In this document: positions 38,668 through 51,504 of the stretch, piece after piece
How the letters are laid out: every line of letters starts with the position of its first letter
Numbering within the stretch: the stretch's first letter is position 1
Source: Prunus persica
Taxonomy: Eukaryota; Streptophyta; Magnoliopsida; Rosales; Rosaceae
Direction of reading: 5' to 3'
Length of the DNA stretch: 64,000 bases
Assembly: GCF_000346465.2 (NCBI RefSeq)
Contig: NC_034013.1
Span: 7,269,688 to 7,333,687 of the forward strand
Made by a program: the position numbers and the translations under genes
The notes under the pieces: model-generated
What the model was told of the DNA's origin: nothing
Seen by the model: the letters and a program-made list of their open reading frames with translations, nothing else
Databases searched by the model: none

Positions 38668-38672
38668 AGGAG
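38668..38672. repeat. Target-site duplication AGGAG, left copy
   Basis: The five satellite bases AGGAG immediately precede the TG that starts the inserted element; the same five follow its terminal CA at 40037-40041. Confidence 0.85.
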
Positions 38673-40036
38673 TGTTGTGTTCCTTCCAAGTGCCAATATA
38701 TGGTTAGTATAATGGTACAAGTAAGGGTGTCGAACCACAGGGACCGATTGGACCTCTATAAATTACTAGTTTTGAAAGAACCCTAACTAAAAATGAAAGT
38801 GACAATCTGAAAGTAGTTTTTGTGTTGTAAATGAAAAATAACTTCAAATGCAAAAAGAATGTAGTAGTGAATAATATATTGATGTAGAAAGAATAGGGAA
38901 GAGACCAGGGATTTCGAATTCACCATTGCAAAACTAATTCCATGTTTATAAAATTAAACCGTACTCAACTACCAACCTGTTTCCAGAGTTCGTTTTACAT
39001 ATATATGATCAGCCATATGATATGTGGTTTTGATCAAATTCTCCTAATCTGCAACCTAGTTGGGATGTTCAACTTTGGTTCCAAGTTAAGAGTCATTAGC
39101 ATGCAAGAAAACGTTAAAGAACCAAAGAAAATACACAGCATGATGTTTGCATAGCATTCTCTTCATTCATTCACATGTCTAACAAGATTAAGCATGATGT
39201 TTACTATAACCTTGTCTAGATAATCTGTAGGCAACTCTAATGGTGATCAAACATTAAAATTGACAAACAAATTGAACAATAGATTCAGTGAATGAAACAA
39301 GAAACAGATTGATGAACTGAATACTTTAAAATAGAAACATGGATCAATGTTACAAGGCTACATCGAAATCCCTAGCTATGAATTTAGTTACACATCATGT
39401 TCAAAGAGATTAAAACAAAAATAAACAACATGAGTGAAAATAAATTCATGAGAGGAAACTCTTGAACCAATTCTGATGTTGAACTTCTCCAAGAACCACC
39501 TCTTGCGCTGAGTCCTGATGGTGGAAATATATGGACGGCTAAGGTTTTATTGTGCATGAAAGGAAAGAATAACCAAGAAGTCTGATCTAGGGTTGTGAAA
39601 TTCGTCCAAAATAAATAGGGGTTTTAGAAGTGGCTAGAAGGCAAGTTTTTATGGGGTAAACAAGGCTGCAAGATGTTCCAAAGATATCCTAATGAATCAG
39701 CCTTTATTTTGCACGTTTTTGCCTTATTTGGCACCTCCAAATCAGGCTAGAAATCCCCATTGCTTTCCTATTCCGCTCTTAGTCTACAAACAAGCCAGGT
39801 TCGCCTTGCATTCTTTATTTGGACTTCAAAACAGGTCACGAAACTTGTTTCCACGTTTGAATAAGGGTCAGCTCCAAAAATGGCATGTTTTCATTTCTTT
39901 TGCCTTCAACTTGATCCTAAAGTATATGCAACTGCATACTAACACAAAATAGGATAAAACGCAACAAGTTTAACTGAAAAACATCACAAATATACTAGAA
40001 ATGGATGGTATAAATGTATAAATATATTAGTTATCA
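38673..40036 (-). mobile_element. Putative solo LTR of a plant-type LTR retrotransposon (1,364 bp)
   Basis: An A+T-rich, non-satellite segment interrupts a single monomer cleanly. It begins TGTTGTGTTCC and ends GTTATCA, giving the TG...CA termini of an LTR, and is flanked by the 5-bp direct repeat AGGAG. Five-base duplications are typical of LTR-retrotransposon integration. Removing the insert with one AGGAG restores an intact monomer. Inside I see no primer-binding site, polypurine tract, gag/pol-like frame or second LTR, so a solo LTR left by LTR-LTR recombination is the best reading. The minus orientation is inferred: near the inferred 3' end lies CCCTGTGGTTCGACACCC, a string I associate from memory with 3' parts of plant LTRs, and the inferred 5' end is TGATAACTAATATATTTATA. 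ATG-started frames at 38942-39154 and 39692-39952 show no recognisable domain and are probably chance. A small non-autonomous element is the alternative. Confidence 0.82.
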
Positions 40037-40041
40037 AGGAG
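40037..40041. repeat. Target-site duplication AGGAG, right copy
   Basis: Matches 38668-38672 exactly; the satellite continues as TCATTTGGTG. Confidence 0.85.
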
Positions 40042-41164
40042 TCATTTGGTGCCTTTTGAGTCAAATCCAATGGCTAAAACTATGAAATACACCAACCACA
40101 CCATTTGAGAACGAACTTCGTACGAAGTTGAAATTGTCCAATTTCATGGACCAATCGATATCGGATTGAGTCCAAAACTTGGGGAACGTCTGGTGTTCTT
40201 TGAGTGAAATTCTGTGGCTAAGACTATGCAATACACCAACCACTCCATTTCATGACGAACTTCATACGAACCTGAATTGTCCAATTTGATGGACCAATCG
40301 ATATCGGATTGAGTCCAAAACTTGGGGAACATCATAATACGGTGGGAGGAGTCATTTGGTATCTTTTGACAGAAATCCAATGGCTAAAACTATGCAATAC
40401 ACCAGCCACTCCATTTCATAACGAACTTCGTACGAATCTCAATTGTCCAATTTCATGGACCAATCGATGTCGGATTGAGTCCAAAACTTAGGGAACGTCC
40501 TAATACGGTGGAAGGAGTCATTTGGTGTCTTTTGAGTAAAATCCAATTGCTAAAAGTATGAAATACACCAACCACTCCATTTCAGAATGAACTTCGTACG
40601 AACCTGAAATTGTCCAATTTCATGGACCAATCGATATCGGATTGAGTCCAAAACGTGGGGAACGTCCTAATACTGTGGGAGGAGTCATTTGGTGCCTTTT
40701 CAATGAAATCCAATGGCTAAAACTGTGAAATACACCAACCACTCCATTTCAGAACGAACTTCGTACGAACTTGAAATTGTCCAATTTCATGGACCAATCG
40801 ATATCGGATTGAGTCCAAAACTTGGGGAACGTCCTAATACGGTGGGAGGAGTCATTTGGTGTCTTTTGAGTGAAATTCAATGGCTAAGACTATGCAATAC
40901 ACCAACCACTCCATTTCATAATGAACTTCGCACGAACTGAATTGTCCAATTTGATGGACCAATCGATATCAGATTGAGTCCAAACCTCGGGAAACATCAT
41001 AATACGGTGGGAGGAGTCATTTGGTATCTTTTGACTGAAATCCAATGGCTAAAACTATGCAATACACCAACCACTCCATTTCATAACGAACTTCGTACAA
41101 ACCTGAATTGTCCAATTTCATGGACCAACCGATATCGGATTGAGTCCAAAACTTGGAGAACATC

Positions 41165-44100
41165 ACAATACGGTGGGAGGAGTCATTTGGTGGGTTTTGA
41201 GTGAAATCCAATGTCTACAACTATGCAATACACCAACCACTCCATTTTATGACGAACTTCGTACGAACCTGAATTGTCCAATTTCATGGACCAATCGATA
41301 TCGGATTGAGTCCAAAACTTGGGGAACATCATAATGTAATGGGAGGAGTCATTTGGTGTCTTTTAAGTGAAATCCAATGGCTAAAACTATGCAATACAGC
41401 AACCACTCCATTTCAGAACGAACTTCGTTTTAACTTGAATTGTCCAATTTCATGGACCAATCGATATCGGATTGAGTCCAAAACGTGGGGAGCATCATAC
41501 TATGGTGGGTGGAGTCATTTGGTGGCTTTTGGGTAAAATCCAACGGGAAAAAAGTATGCAATACACCAACCACTCCATTTCATAACGAACTTCGTGCGAC
41601 CCTGTATTGTCCAATTTCATGGACCAATCGATATCGGATTTAGTCCAAAACTTGGGGATCATCATAATACGGTGGGAGGTGTCATTTCGTGGGTTTGAGT
41701 GAAATTCAATCTCTACAACTATGCAATACCCCAACCACTCCATTTCATAACGAACTTCGTACGAACCTGAATTGTTCAATTTCGTGGACCAATCGATATC
41801 GTATTGAGTCCAACACTTGGGGAACATGATAATACGGTGGGAGGAGTCATTTGGTGGGTTTTGAGTGAAATCCAATCTCTACGACTACGCAATACACCGA
41901 CCACCCTATTTTGTGACGAACTTCGTGTGAACTTGAATTCTCCAATTTTATGGACCAATCGATACTGCATTGAGTCCAAAACTTGGGGAACATCATAATA
42001 TGATGGGAGGAGTCATTTGGTGACTTTTGAGTGAAATCCAATGGCTAAAACTATGCAATGCACTAACCACTTCATTACAGAACGAACTTCGTACGAACCT
42101 GAATTGTCCAGTTTCATGGACCAGTCGATATCGGATAGAGTCCAAACCCAGGGGAACATCATAATACGTTGGGAGGAGTCATTTGGAGGGTTTTGAGTGA
42201 AATCCAATCTCTACAACTATGCAATACACCAACCACTCCATTTCATAACGAACTTCATACGAACCTGAATTGTCCAATTTAATGGACCAATCGATATCGG
42301 ATTGAGTCCGAAACTTGGGGAACATCATAATATGATGGTTCGAGTCATTTGGTGACTTTTGAGTGAAATCCAAAGGGTAAAACTATGCAATACACCAACC
42401 ACTCCATTTCCGAACGAACTTCGTACGAACCTGAATTTCCCAAGTTCTAGGACCAATCGGTATCGGATTGAGTCCAAAACTTGGGGAACATCATAATACG
42501 GTGGGAGGAGTCATTTGGTGGCTTTTGAATGAAATCCAATATCTACAACTATGCAATACGCCAACCACTCCATTTCCTAACGAACTTCGTACGAACCTGA
42601 GTTGTCCAATTTCTTGGACCAATCTATATCGGATTGAGTCCAAAACATGGGGAACATCATAATACGGTGGGAGGAGTCATTTGGGGGGTTTTGAGTGAAA
42701 TCCAATCTCTACAACTATGCAATACCCCAACCACTCCATTTCATAACGAACTTCGTACGAACCTGAATTGTTCAATTTCATGGACCAATCGATATCGTAT
42801 TGAGTCCAACACTTGGGGAACATGATAATACGGTGGGAGGAGTCATTTGGTGGGTTTTGAGTGAAATCCAATGTCTACAACTATGCAATACACCAACCAC
42901 TCCATTTTATGACGAACTTCGTACGAACCTGAATTGTCCAATTTCATGGAGCAATCGATATCGGATTGAGTCCAAAACTTGGGGAACATCATAATGTAAT
43001 GGGAGGAGTCATTTGGTGTCTTTTAAGTGAAATCCAATGGCTAAAACTATGCAATACAGCAACCACTCCATTTCAGAACGAACTTCGTTTTAACTTGAAT
43101 TGTCCAATTTCATGGACCAATCGATATCGGATTGAGTCCAAAACGTGGGGAGCATCACACTATGGTGGGTGGAGTCATTTGGTGGCTTTTGGGTGAAATC
43201 CAACGGGAAAAAAGTATGCAATACACCAACCACTCCATTTCATAACGAACTTCGTGCGAACCTGTATTGTCCAATTTCATGGACCAATCGATATCGGATT
43301 TAGTCCAAAACTTGGGGATCATCATAATACGGTGGGAGGTGTCATTTCGTGGGTTTTGAGTGAAATTCAATCTCTACAACTATGCAATACCCCAACCACT
43401 CCATTTCATAACGAACTTCGTACGAACCTGAATTGTTCAATTTCAAGGACCAATCGATATCGTATTGAGTCCAACACTTGGGGAACATGATAATACGGTG
43501 GGAGGAGTCATTTGGTGGGTTTTGAGTGAAATCCAATCTCTACGACTACGCAATACACCGACCACCCTATTTTGTGACGAACTTCGTGTGAACTTGAATT
43601 CTCCAATTTCATGGACCAATCGATACTGCATTGAGTCCAAAACTTGGGGAACATCATAATATGATGGGAGGAGTCATTTGGTGACTTTTGAGTGAAATCC
43701 AATGGCTAAAACTATGCAATGCACTAACCACTTCATTACAGAACGAACTTCGTACGAACCTGAATTGTCCAGTTTCATGGACCAGTCGATATCGGATAGA
43801 GTCCAAACCCAGGGGAACATCATAATACGTTGGGAGGAGTCATTTGGAGGGTTTTGAGTGAAATCCAATCTCTACAACTATGCAATACACCAACCACTCC
43901 ATTTCATAACGAACTTCATACGAACCTGAATTGTCCAATTTAATGGACCAATCGATATCGGATTGCGTCCGAAACTTGAGGAACAACATAATATGATGGG
44001 AGGAGTCATTTGGTGCCGTTTGAGGGAAATCGAATGGCTAAAACTATGCAATACACCAACCACTCCATTTCCGAACGAACTTCGTACGAACCTGAATTTC

Positions 44101-44510
44101 CCAAGTTCTAGGACCAATCGGTATCGGATTGAGTCCAAAACTTGGGGAACATCATAATACGGTGGGAGGAGTCATTTGGTGGCTTTTGAATGAAATCCAA
44201 TATCTACAACTATGCAATACGCCAACCACTCCATTTCCTAACGAACTTCGTACGAACCTGAATTGTCCAATTTCTTGGACCAATCTATATCGGATTGAGT
44301 CCAAAACATGGGGAACATCATAATACGGTGGGAGGAGTCATTTGGGGGGTTTTGAGTGAAATCCAATCTCTACAACTATGCAATACACCAACCACTCCAT
44401 TTCATAACGAACTTCGTACGAACCTGAATTGTAAATTTCATGGACCAATCGATCTCGCATTGAGTCCAACACTTGGGGAACATGATAATACGGTGGGAGG
44501 AGTCATTTGG
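41165..44510 (-). repeat. Tandem duplication of a 10-monomer (~1,660-bp) unit
   Basis: Copy 1 (about 41165-42835) and copy 2 (about 42836-44510) match at offset 1,660-1,661. Shared oddities are CATAATGTAATGGG, CTTCGTTTTAACTTG, the AACGGGAAAAAAGTATGC run, CATTTCGTGGGTTT, CACCCTATTTTGTGACG, GATACTGCATTGAG, CCCAGGGGAACATC, AATTTCCCAAGTTC and ACCAATCTATATCGG. The copies differ by scattered substitutions. A further partial copy lies at about 45330-45530, so the exchange may have occurred more than once. Confidence 0.88.
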
Positions 44511-44530
44511 TGGGTTTTGAGTGAAATCCA

Positions 44531-44658
44531 NNNNNNNNNNNNNNNNNNNNNNNNNNNNNNNNNNNNNNNNNNNNNNNNNNNNNNNNNNNNNNNNNNNNNN
44601 NNNNNNNNNNNNNNNNNNNNNNNNNNNNNNNNNNNNNNNNNNNNNNNNNNNNNNNNNN
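44531..44658. other. Run of 128 N, close to in-phase with the satellite
   Basis: The flanks are ...GTGAAATCCA and GGGAGTAGTC.... In a normal monomer about 130 bp separate these points, so a 128-bp run nearly preserves the register. The length differs from the 100-N gaps, which suggests an estimated gap or masked bases within one monomer. The monomer after the gap has several one-base losses (CATTGGTCG, CACCACCACTCC, GAAATGTCAATTTC). Confidence 0.97.
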
Positions 44659-45782
44659 GGGAGTAGTCATTGGTCGTATTTTGAGTGAAATCCAATGGGT
44701 TAAGACTATGCAATACACCACCACTCCATTTCAGAACGAACTTCATACGAACCTGAAATGTCAATTTCATGAACCAATCGATATCGGATTGACTCTAAAA
44801 GTTGGGGAACATCGTAATACGGTGGGAGGAGTCATTTGGTGGGTTTTGAGTGAAATCCAATCTCTACAACTATGCAATACACCAGCCACTCCATTTCCTA
44901 ACGAACTTCGTACGAACCTGAGTTGTCCAATTTCTTGGACCAATCTATATCGGATTGAGTCCAAAACTTGGGGATCATCATAATACGGTGGGAGGAGTCA
45001 TTTGGTGGCTTTTCAGTGAAATCCAATCTCTACATCTATGCAATACACCTACCACTCCATTTCATAACGAACTTCATACGAACCTGAATTGTCCAATTTC
45101 ATGGACCAATCGATATCAGATTGAGTCCAAAACATGGGGAGCATCATAATATGATGGGACGAGTCATTTGGTGGCTTTTGACTGAAATCCAATGGCCAAA
45201 ACTGTGCAATACACCAACCACTCCTTTTCCGAACGAACTTTGCACGAACCTGAATTGTCCAATTTCATTGACCAATCCATATCCGATTGAGTCCAAAACT
45301 TGGGGAACATCATAATACGGTGGGAGGAGTCATTTTGGGGGTTTTGAGTGAAATCCAATCTCTACAACTATGCAATACCCCAACCACTCCATTTCATAAC
45401 GAACTTCGTACGAACCTGAATTGTTCAATTTCATGGACCAATCGATATCGTATTGAGTCCAACACTTGGGGAACATGATAATACGGTGGGAGGAGTCATT
45501 TGGTGGGTTTTGAGTGAAATCCAATATCTACAACTACGCAATACACCGACCACGCTTTTCATAATAACTTCGTACGAACCTGAATTGTCCAATTTGATGG
45601 ACCAATCGATATTGGATTGAGTCCAAAACTTGGGGATCACCATAATACGGTGGGAGGAGTCATTTGGCGTATGTTGAGTGAAATCCAATGGCTAAAACTA
45701 TGCAATACACTAAAAACACCATTTCAGAACGAACTTGGTAAGAACCTGAATTGTCCAATTTCATGGACCAACCGATATCGGA

Positions 45783-45890
45783 TTGAGCCCAAAACTTGGG
45801 GAACATCATCATATGATGGGAGGAGTCATTTGGTGACTTTTGACTGAAATCCAATAGCTAAAACTATGCAATACACGAATCGATATCGGA
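45783..45890 (-). repeat. Truncated 108-bp monomer
   Basis: TGCAATACAC is joined to GAATCGATATCGG, removing about 58 bp that include the TTCGTACGAA palindrome and the ATTGTCC/GGACC dyad. This is the only monomer I noticed that lost this whole region. Confidence 0.82.
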
Positions 45891-47239
45891 TTGAGTCCAA
45901 AACTTGGGGAACATCATAATACGGTGGGAGGAGTCATTTGGTGGGTTTTGAGTGAAATCCAGTCTCTCCAACGATGCAATACACCAACCACTCCATTTGA
46001 GGACGAACTTCGTACAAACCTGAATTGTCCAATTTCATGGACCAATCGATATCGGATTGAGGCCAAAACTTGGGGAACATCATAATATGATGGGAGGAGT
46101 CATTTGGTGGCTTTTGACTGAAATCCAATCTCTACAACTATGCAATTCACCAACCACTCCATTTCATAATGAACTTCGTACGAACCAGAATTGTCCAATT
46201 TTAAGGACCAATCGATATCGGATTGAGTCCAAAACTTGGGGAACGTCCTAATACGGTGGGAGAAGTCATTTGGTTTCTTTTGAGTGAATTCCTATGGCTA
46301 AAACAATGCAATACACCAACCACTCCATTTCAGAACGAACTTCGTACGATCCTGAAGTGCCCAATTTCATGGACCAATCGACATCGGATTGAGTCCAAAA
46401 CTTGGGGAACATCATAATATGATGGGAGGAGTCTTTTGGTGGCTTTTGAGTGAAATCCAATGGCTAAAACTATGCAATACACTAACCACTCCATTTCAGA
46501 ACGAACTTCATACGAGCCTGAATTGTCCAATTTCGTAGACCAATCGATATCGAATTGAGTCCAAAACTTGGATATCATCATAATACCACCGGGAGGAGTC
46601 ATTTGGTGGGTTTTGAGTGAAATCCAGTCTCTACAACTATGCAATACACCAACCACTTCATTTCATAATGAACTTCGTACGTACCTGAATTGTCCAATTT
46701 TAAGGACTAATCGATATCGGATTGAGTCCAAAACTTGGGGAACAACCAAATACGGTGGGAGGAGTCATCTGGTTTCTTTTGAGTGAAATCCTATGGCTAA
46801 AACTATGCAATACACCAACTACTCCATTTCAGAATGAACTTCGTCCGAACCTGAATGGTCCAATTTCGTGCACCAATCGATATCGGATTGAGTCCAAAAC
46901 ATGGGGAACATCATAAAATGACAGGAGGAGTCATTTGGTGTCTTTTGAGTGAAATCCTATGGCTAAAACTATGCAATACACCAACTACTCCATTTAAGAA
47001 TGAACTTCGTCCGAACCTGAATGGTCCAATTTCGTGGACCAATCGATATCGGATTGAGTCCAAAACATGGGGAACATTATAAAATGACAGGAGGAGTCAT
47101 TTGGTGTCTTTTGAGTGAACTCCTATGGCTAAAACTATGCAATACAACAACCACTCCATTTCCTAAAGAACTTCGTACGAACCTGAATTGCCCAAGTTCA
47201 TGGACCAATCGATATCGGATTGAGTCTAAACCCTGGGGA

Positions 47240-48420
47240 ACATCATAATACGGTGGGAGGAGTCATTTGGTGTGTTTTGAGTGAAATCCAATGGCTAAAA
47301 CTATGCGATACACCAACCACTCTATTTCAGAACGAACTTCGTACGAACCTGAATTGTCCAAAGTCATGGACCAATCGATATCGGGTTGAGTCCAAAACTT
47401 GGGGAACATCATAATACGGTGGGAGGAGACATTTGGTGTCTTCTGAGTGCAATCGAATGGCTAAAACTATGCAATACTCCAACCACTTCATTTCAGAACG
47501 AACTTCGTACGAACCTGAATTGTCCAATTTCACGGACCAATCGATATCGGATTGAGTCCAACACTTGGGGAACATCATAATACGGTGGGAGGAGTCATTT
47601 GGTGGGTTTTGAGTGAATCCAATCGCTACAACTATGCAATACACCAACCACTCCATTTCATAACGAACTTCGTACGAACCTGAATTGTCGAATTTTATGA
47701 ACCAATCGACATCGGATTGAGTCCAAAACTTGGGGATCATCATAATACGGTGGGAGGAGTCATTTGGTGGGTTTTTAGTGAAATCCAATCTCTACAACGA
47801 TGCAATACAATAACCACTTCATTTCATAAAGAACTTCATACGAACCTGAATTGTTCAATTTCATGGAGCAATCGATATCGGATTGAGTCCAAAACTTGGG
47901 GAACGTCCTAATACGGTGTGAGGAGTCATTCGGTGTCTTTTGGGTGAAATCGAATGGCTAAAGCTATGCAATACACCAACCACTCCATTCAGAACGAACA
48001 TCTGACGAAACTGAATTGTCCAATTTCATGGACCAATCGATATCGGATTGTGGCCAAACCTTGGGGAACATCATAATACGGTGGGAGGGGTCATTTGGTG
48101 TCTTTTGACAGAAATCCAGTGGCTAAAACTATGCAATACTCCAACACTCCATTTCAGAACGAACTTCGTACGAACCTGAATTGTCCAATTTCATGGACCA
48201 ATAGATATCGGATTGAGTCTAAAACTTGTAGAACATCATAATACGGTGGGAGGAGTCGTTTGGTGGGTTTTGAGTGAAATCCAATCTCTACAACTATGCA
48301 ATACACCAACCACTCTATTTCATAATGAACTTCGTACGAACCTGAATTGTAGAATTTCATGGACCAATCGATATCGAATGGATTCCAAACCTTGGGGAAC
48401 ATCATAATACGGTCGGAAGA
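47240..48420 (-). repeat. ~1.18-kb block, copy 1 (second copy at 49063-50244)
   Basis: Matches 49063-50244 at offset 1,823-1,824 (11 monomers less 2-3 bp). Shared variants include GAGACATTTGGTGTCTTCTG, TATGCGATACACC, CCAAAGTCATGGACC, ATATCGGGTTGAG, GAGTGAATCCAATCGC, CAATACAATAACC, CATTCGGTGTCTTTTGGG and GAACATCTGACGAAACTG. A long frame with no stop is identical between the copies, which reflects sequence identity rather than coding. Confidence 0.9.
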
Positions 48421-49062
48421 GTCATTTGGTGGGTTTTGAGTGAAATCCAATCTCTACAACGATGCAATACACCAACCACTCAATTTCAGGACGAACTTCG
48501 TACAAACCTGAATTGTCCAATTTCATGGACCAATCGATATCGGATTGAGTCCGAAACTTGGGGAACGTTCTAATATGGTGGGAGTAGTCATTTGGTGTCT
48601 TTCGAGTGAAATCCAATGGCTAAAACTATGAAATACACCAACCACTCCATTTCAGAACGAAATTCGTACGGACCTGAATTGTCCAATTTCATGGACAAAT
48701 CGATATCGGATTGAGTCCTAACCTTGCGGAATATCATAATACGGTGGGAGGAGTCATTTGGTGTCTTTTGAGAGCAATCGAATGGCTAAAACTATGCAAT
48801 ACTCCAACCACTCCATTTCAGAACGAACTTCGTACGAACCTGAATTGTCCAATTTCATGGACCAATCGATATCGGATTGAGTCTAAAACTTGGGGAACAT
48901 CATAATACGGTGGGAGGAGTCGTTTGGTGGGTTTTGAGTGAAATCCAATCTCTACAACTATGCAATACACCGACCACTCCATTTCATAACGAACTTCGTA
49001 CGAACCTGAATTGTCGAATTTCATGAACCAATCGACATCGGATTGAGTCCAAAACTTGGGGA

Positions 49063-50244
49063 TCATCATAATACGGTGGGAGGAGTCATTTGGTGTGTTT
49101 TGAGTGAAATCCAATGGCTAAAACTATGCGATACACCAACCACTCTATTTCAGAACGAACTTCGTACGAACCTGAATTGTCCAAAGTCATGGACCAATCG
49201 ATATCGGGTTGAGTCCAAAACTTGGGGAACATCATAATACGGTGGGAGGAGACATTTGGTGTCTTCTGAGTGCAATCGAATGGCTAAAACTATGCAATAC
49301 TCCAACCACTTCATTTCAGAACGAACTTCGTACGAACCTGAATTGTCCAATTTCACGGACCAATCGATATCGGATTGAGTCCAACACTTGGGGAACATCA
49401 TAATACGGTGGGAGGAGTCATTTGGTGGGTTTTGAGTGAATCCAATCGCTACAACTATGCAATACACCAACCACTCCATTTCATAACGAACTTCGTACGA
49501 ACCTGAATTGTCGAATTTTATGAACCAATCGACATCGGATTGAGTCCAAAACTTGGGGATCATCATAATACGGTGGGAGGAGTCATTTGGTGGGTTTTTA
49601 GTGAAATCCAATCTCTACAACGATGCAATACAATAACCACTTCATTTCATAAAGAACTTCATACGAACCTGAATTGTTCAATTTCATGGAGCAATCGATA
49701 TCGGATTGAGTCCAAAACTTGGGGAACGTCCTAATACGGTGTGAGGAGTCATTCGGTGTCTTTTGGGTGAAATCGAATGGCTAAAGCTATGCAATACACC
49801 AACCACTCCATTCAGAACGAACATCTGACGAAACTGAATTGTCCAATTTCATGGACTAATCGATATCGGATTGTGGCCAAACCTTGGGGAACATCATAAT
49901 ACGAGGGGAGGGGTCATTTGGTGTCTTTTGACAGAAATCCAGTGGCTAAAACTATGCAATACTCCAACCACTCCATTTCAGAACGAACTTCGTACGAACC
50001 TGAATTGTCCAATTTCATGGACCAATCGATATCGGATTGAGTCTAAAACTTGGGGAACATCATAATACGGTGGGAGGAGTCGTTTGGTGGGTTTTGAGTG
50101 AAATCCAATCTCTACAACTATGCAACACACCAACCACTCCATTTCATAATGAACTTAGTACGAACCTGAATTGTAGAATTTCATGGACCAATCGATATCG
50201 GATGGATTCCAAACCTTGGGGAACATCATAATACGGTGGGAGGA
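49063..50244 (-). repeat. ~1.18-kb block, copy 2 (first copy at 47240-48420)
   Basis: Second copy, with isolated changes such as AATACGAGGGGAGG. Directly after it, the shortened monomer reading CCGACCACGCTTTTCATAATA also occurs at about 45540-45570, so a third tract was copied over about 4.7 kb. Confidence 0.9.
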
Positions 50245-51504
50245 GTCATTTGGTGGGTTTTGAGTGAAATCCAATATCTACAACTACGCAATACACCGAC
50301 CACGCTTTTCATAATAACTTCGTACGAACCTGAATTGTCCAATTTGATGGACCAATCGATATCGGATTGTGTCCAAAAGTTGGGGAACATCATAACACGG
50401 TGGAAGGAGTCATTTGGTGGGTTTTGAGTGAAAACCAATCTCTACAACTATGGAATACAACAACTGTGCCATTTTAGAACGAACTTCGTACGAGCCGAAA
50501 TTGTCCGATTTCACGGACCAATCGATATTGGATTGAGTCCAAAACTTTGGGAACGTCATAATATGGTGGAAGGAGTCATTTGGTGGGTTTTGAGTGAAGT
50601 CCAGTCTCTAGAACTATGCAATACACCAACCACTCCATTTCGTAACGAACTTCGTACGAACATGAATTGTCCAATTTCATGGACCAATCGATATCGGATT
50701 GAGTCAAAACTTGGGGAACATCGTAATATGATGGGTGGAGTCATTTCGTGTGTTTTTAATGAAATTCAATGGCTAAAACTATGCAATACATCACCCACTC
50801 CATTTCATAACGAACTTCGTACGAACCTAAATTTTCAAATTTCATGGACCAATCGATATCGGATTGAGTCCAAACTTGGGGAACATCACAATATGATGGG
50901 TGGAGTCATTTGGTGGGTTTTGAGTGAATTCCAATCTCTACAACTATGCAATACACCAGCCACTCCATTTCATAACGAACTTCGTACGAACCTGAATTGT
51001 CCAATTTCTTCGACCAATCTATATCGGATTGAGTCCAAAACTTGGGGATCATCATAATACAGTGGGAGTTGTCATTTGGTGGATGTTGAGTGAAATCCAA
51101 TCTCTAAAACTATGCAATACACCACCCACTCCATTTCATAACGAATTTCGTACGAACCTGAATTGTCCAATTTCATGGACCAATCGATATCGTATTGAGT
51201 CCAAAATTTGCGGAACGTCATAATACGGTGGGAGGAGTCATTTGGTAGCTTTTGAATGGAATCCAATCTCGACAACTATGCAAAACACCAACCACTCCAT
51301 TTCAGAATGAAGTTCGTACTAACCTGAATTGTCCAATTTCATGGACCAATCGATATCGGATTGAGTCCAAAACTTGGGGAAGATCATAATACGGTGGGAG
51401 GAGTCATTTGGTGTCTTTTGAGTGAAATCCAATGGCGAAAACTATGCAATACACCAACCACTCCATTTCAGAATGAACTTCGTACGAAACTGAATTGTCC
51501 AATT

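Larger units (their letters stand above)
28884..38672 (-). repeat. 166-bp satellite array, inverted arm, proximal part
   Basis: Same monomer as the left arm but reverse-complemented throughout. The recurring + strand landmarks are GGAGGAGTCATTTGGTG, TTTTGAGTGAAATCCAAT, CTATGCAATACACCAACC, ACTCCATTTCATAACGAAC, TTCGTACGAACCTGAATTG, TCCAATTTCATGGACCAATC, GATATCGGATTGAGTCC and AAAACTTGGGGAACATCA. There are about 59 monomers. The section near 28884-32000 carries subtypes also seen at the start of the left arm, such as a CTTGTGGAACAAGATAAT box and a run reading CATAAAAATACG. No gene is present. Confidence 0.97.

Noticed and set aside
38942..39154. Small ATG-started frame inside the inserted element
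   Set aside because: Seventy codons, no recognisable motif, lies within a putative LTR, and is compatible with chance.
39692..39952. Small ATG-started frame inside the inserted element
   Set aside because: Eighty-six codons without a recognisable gag, pol or transposase motif; on the strand opposite to the inferred LTR orientation.
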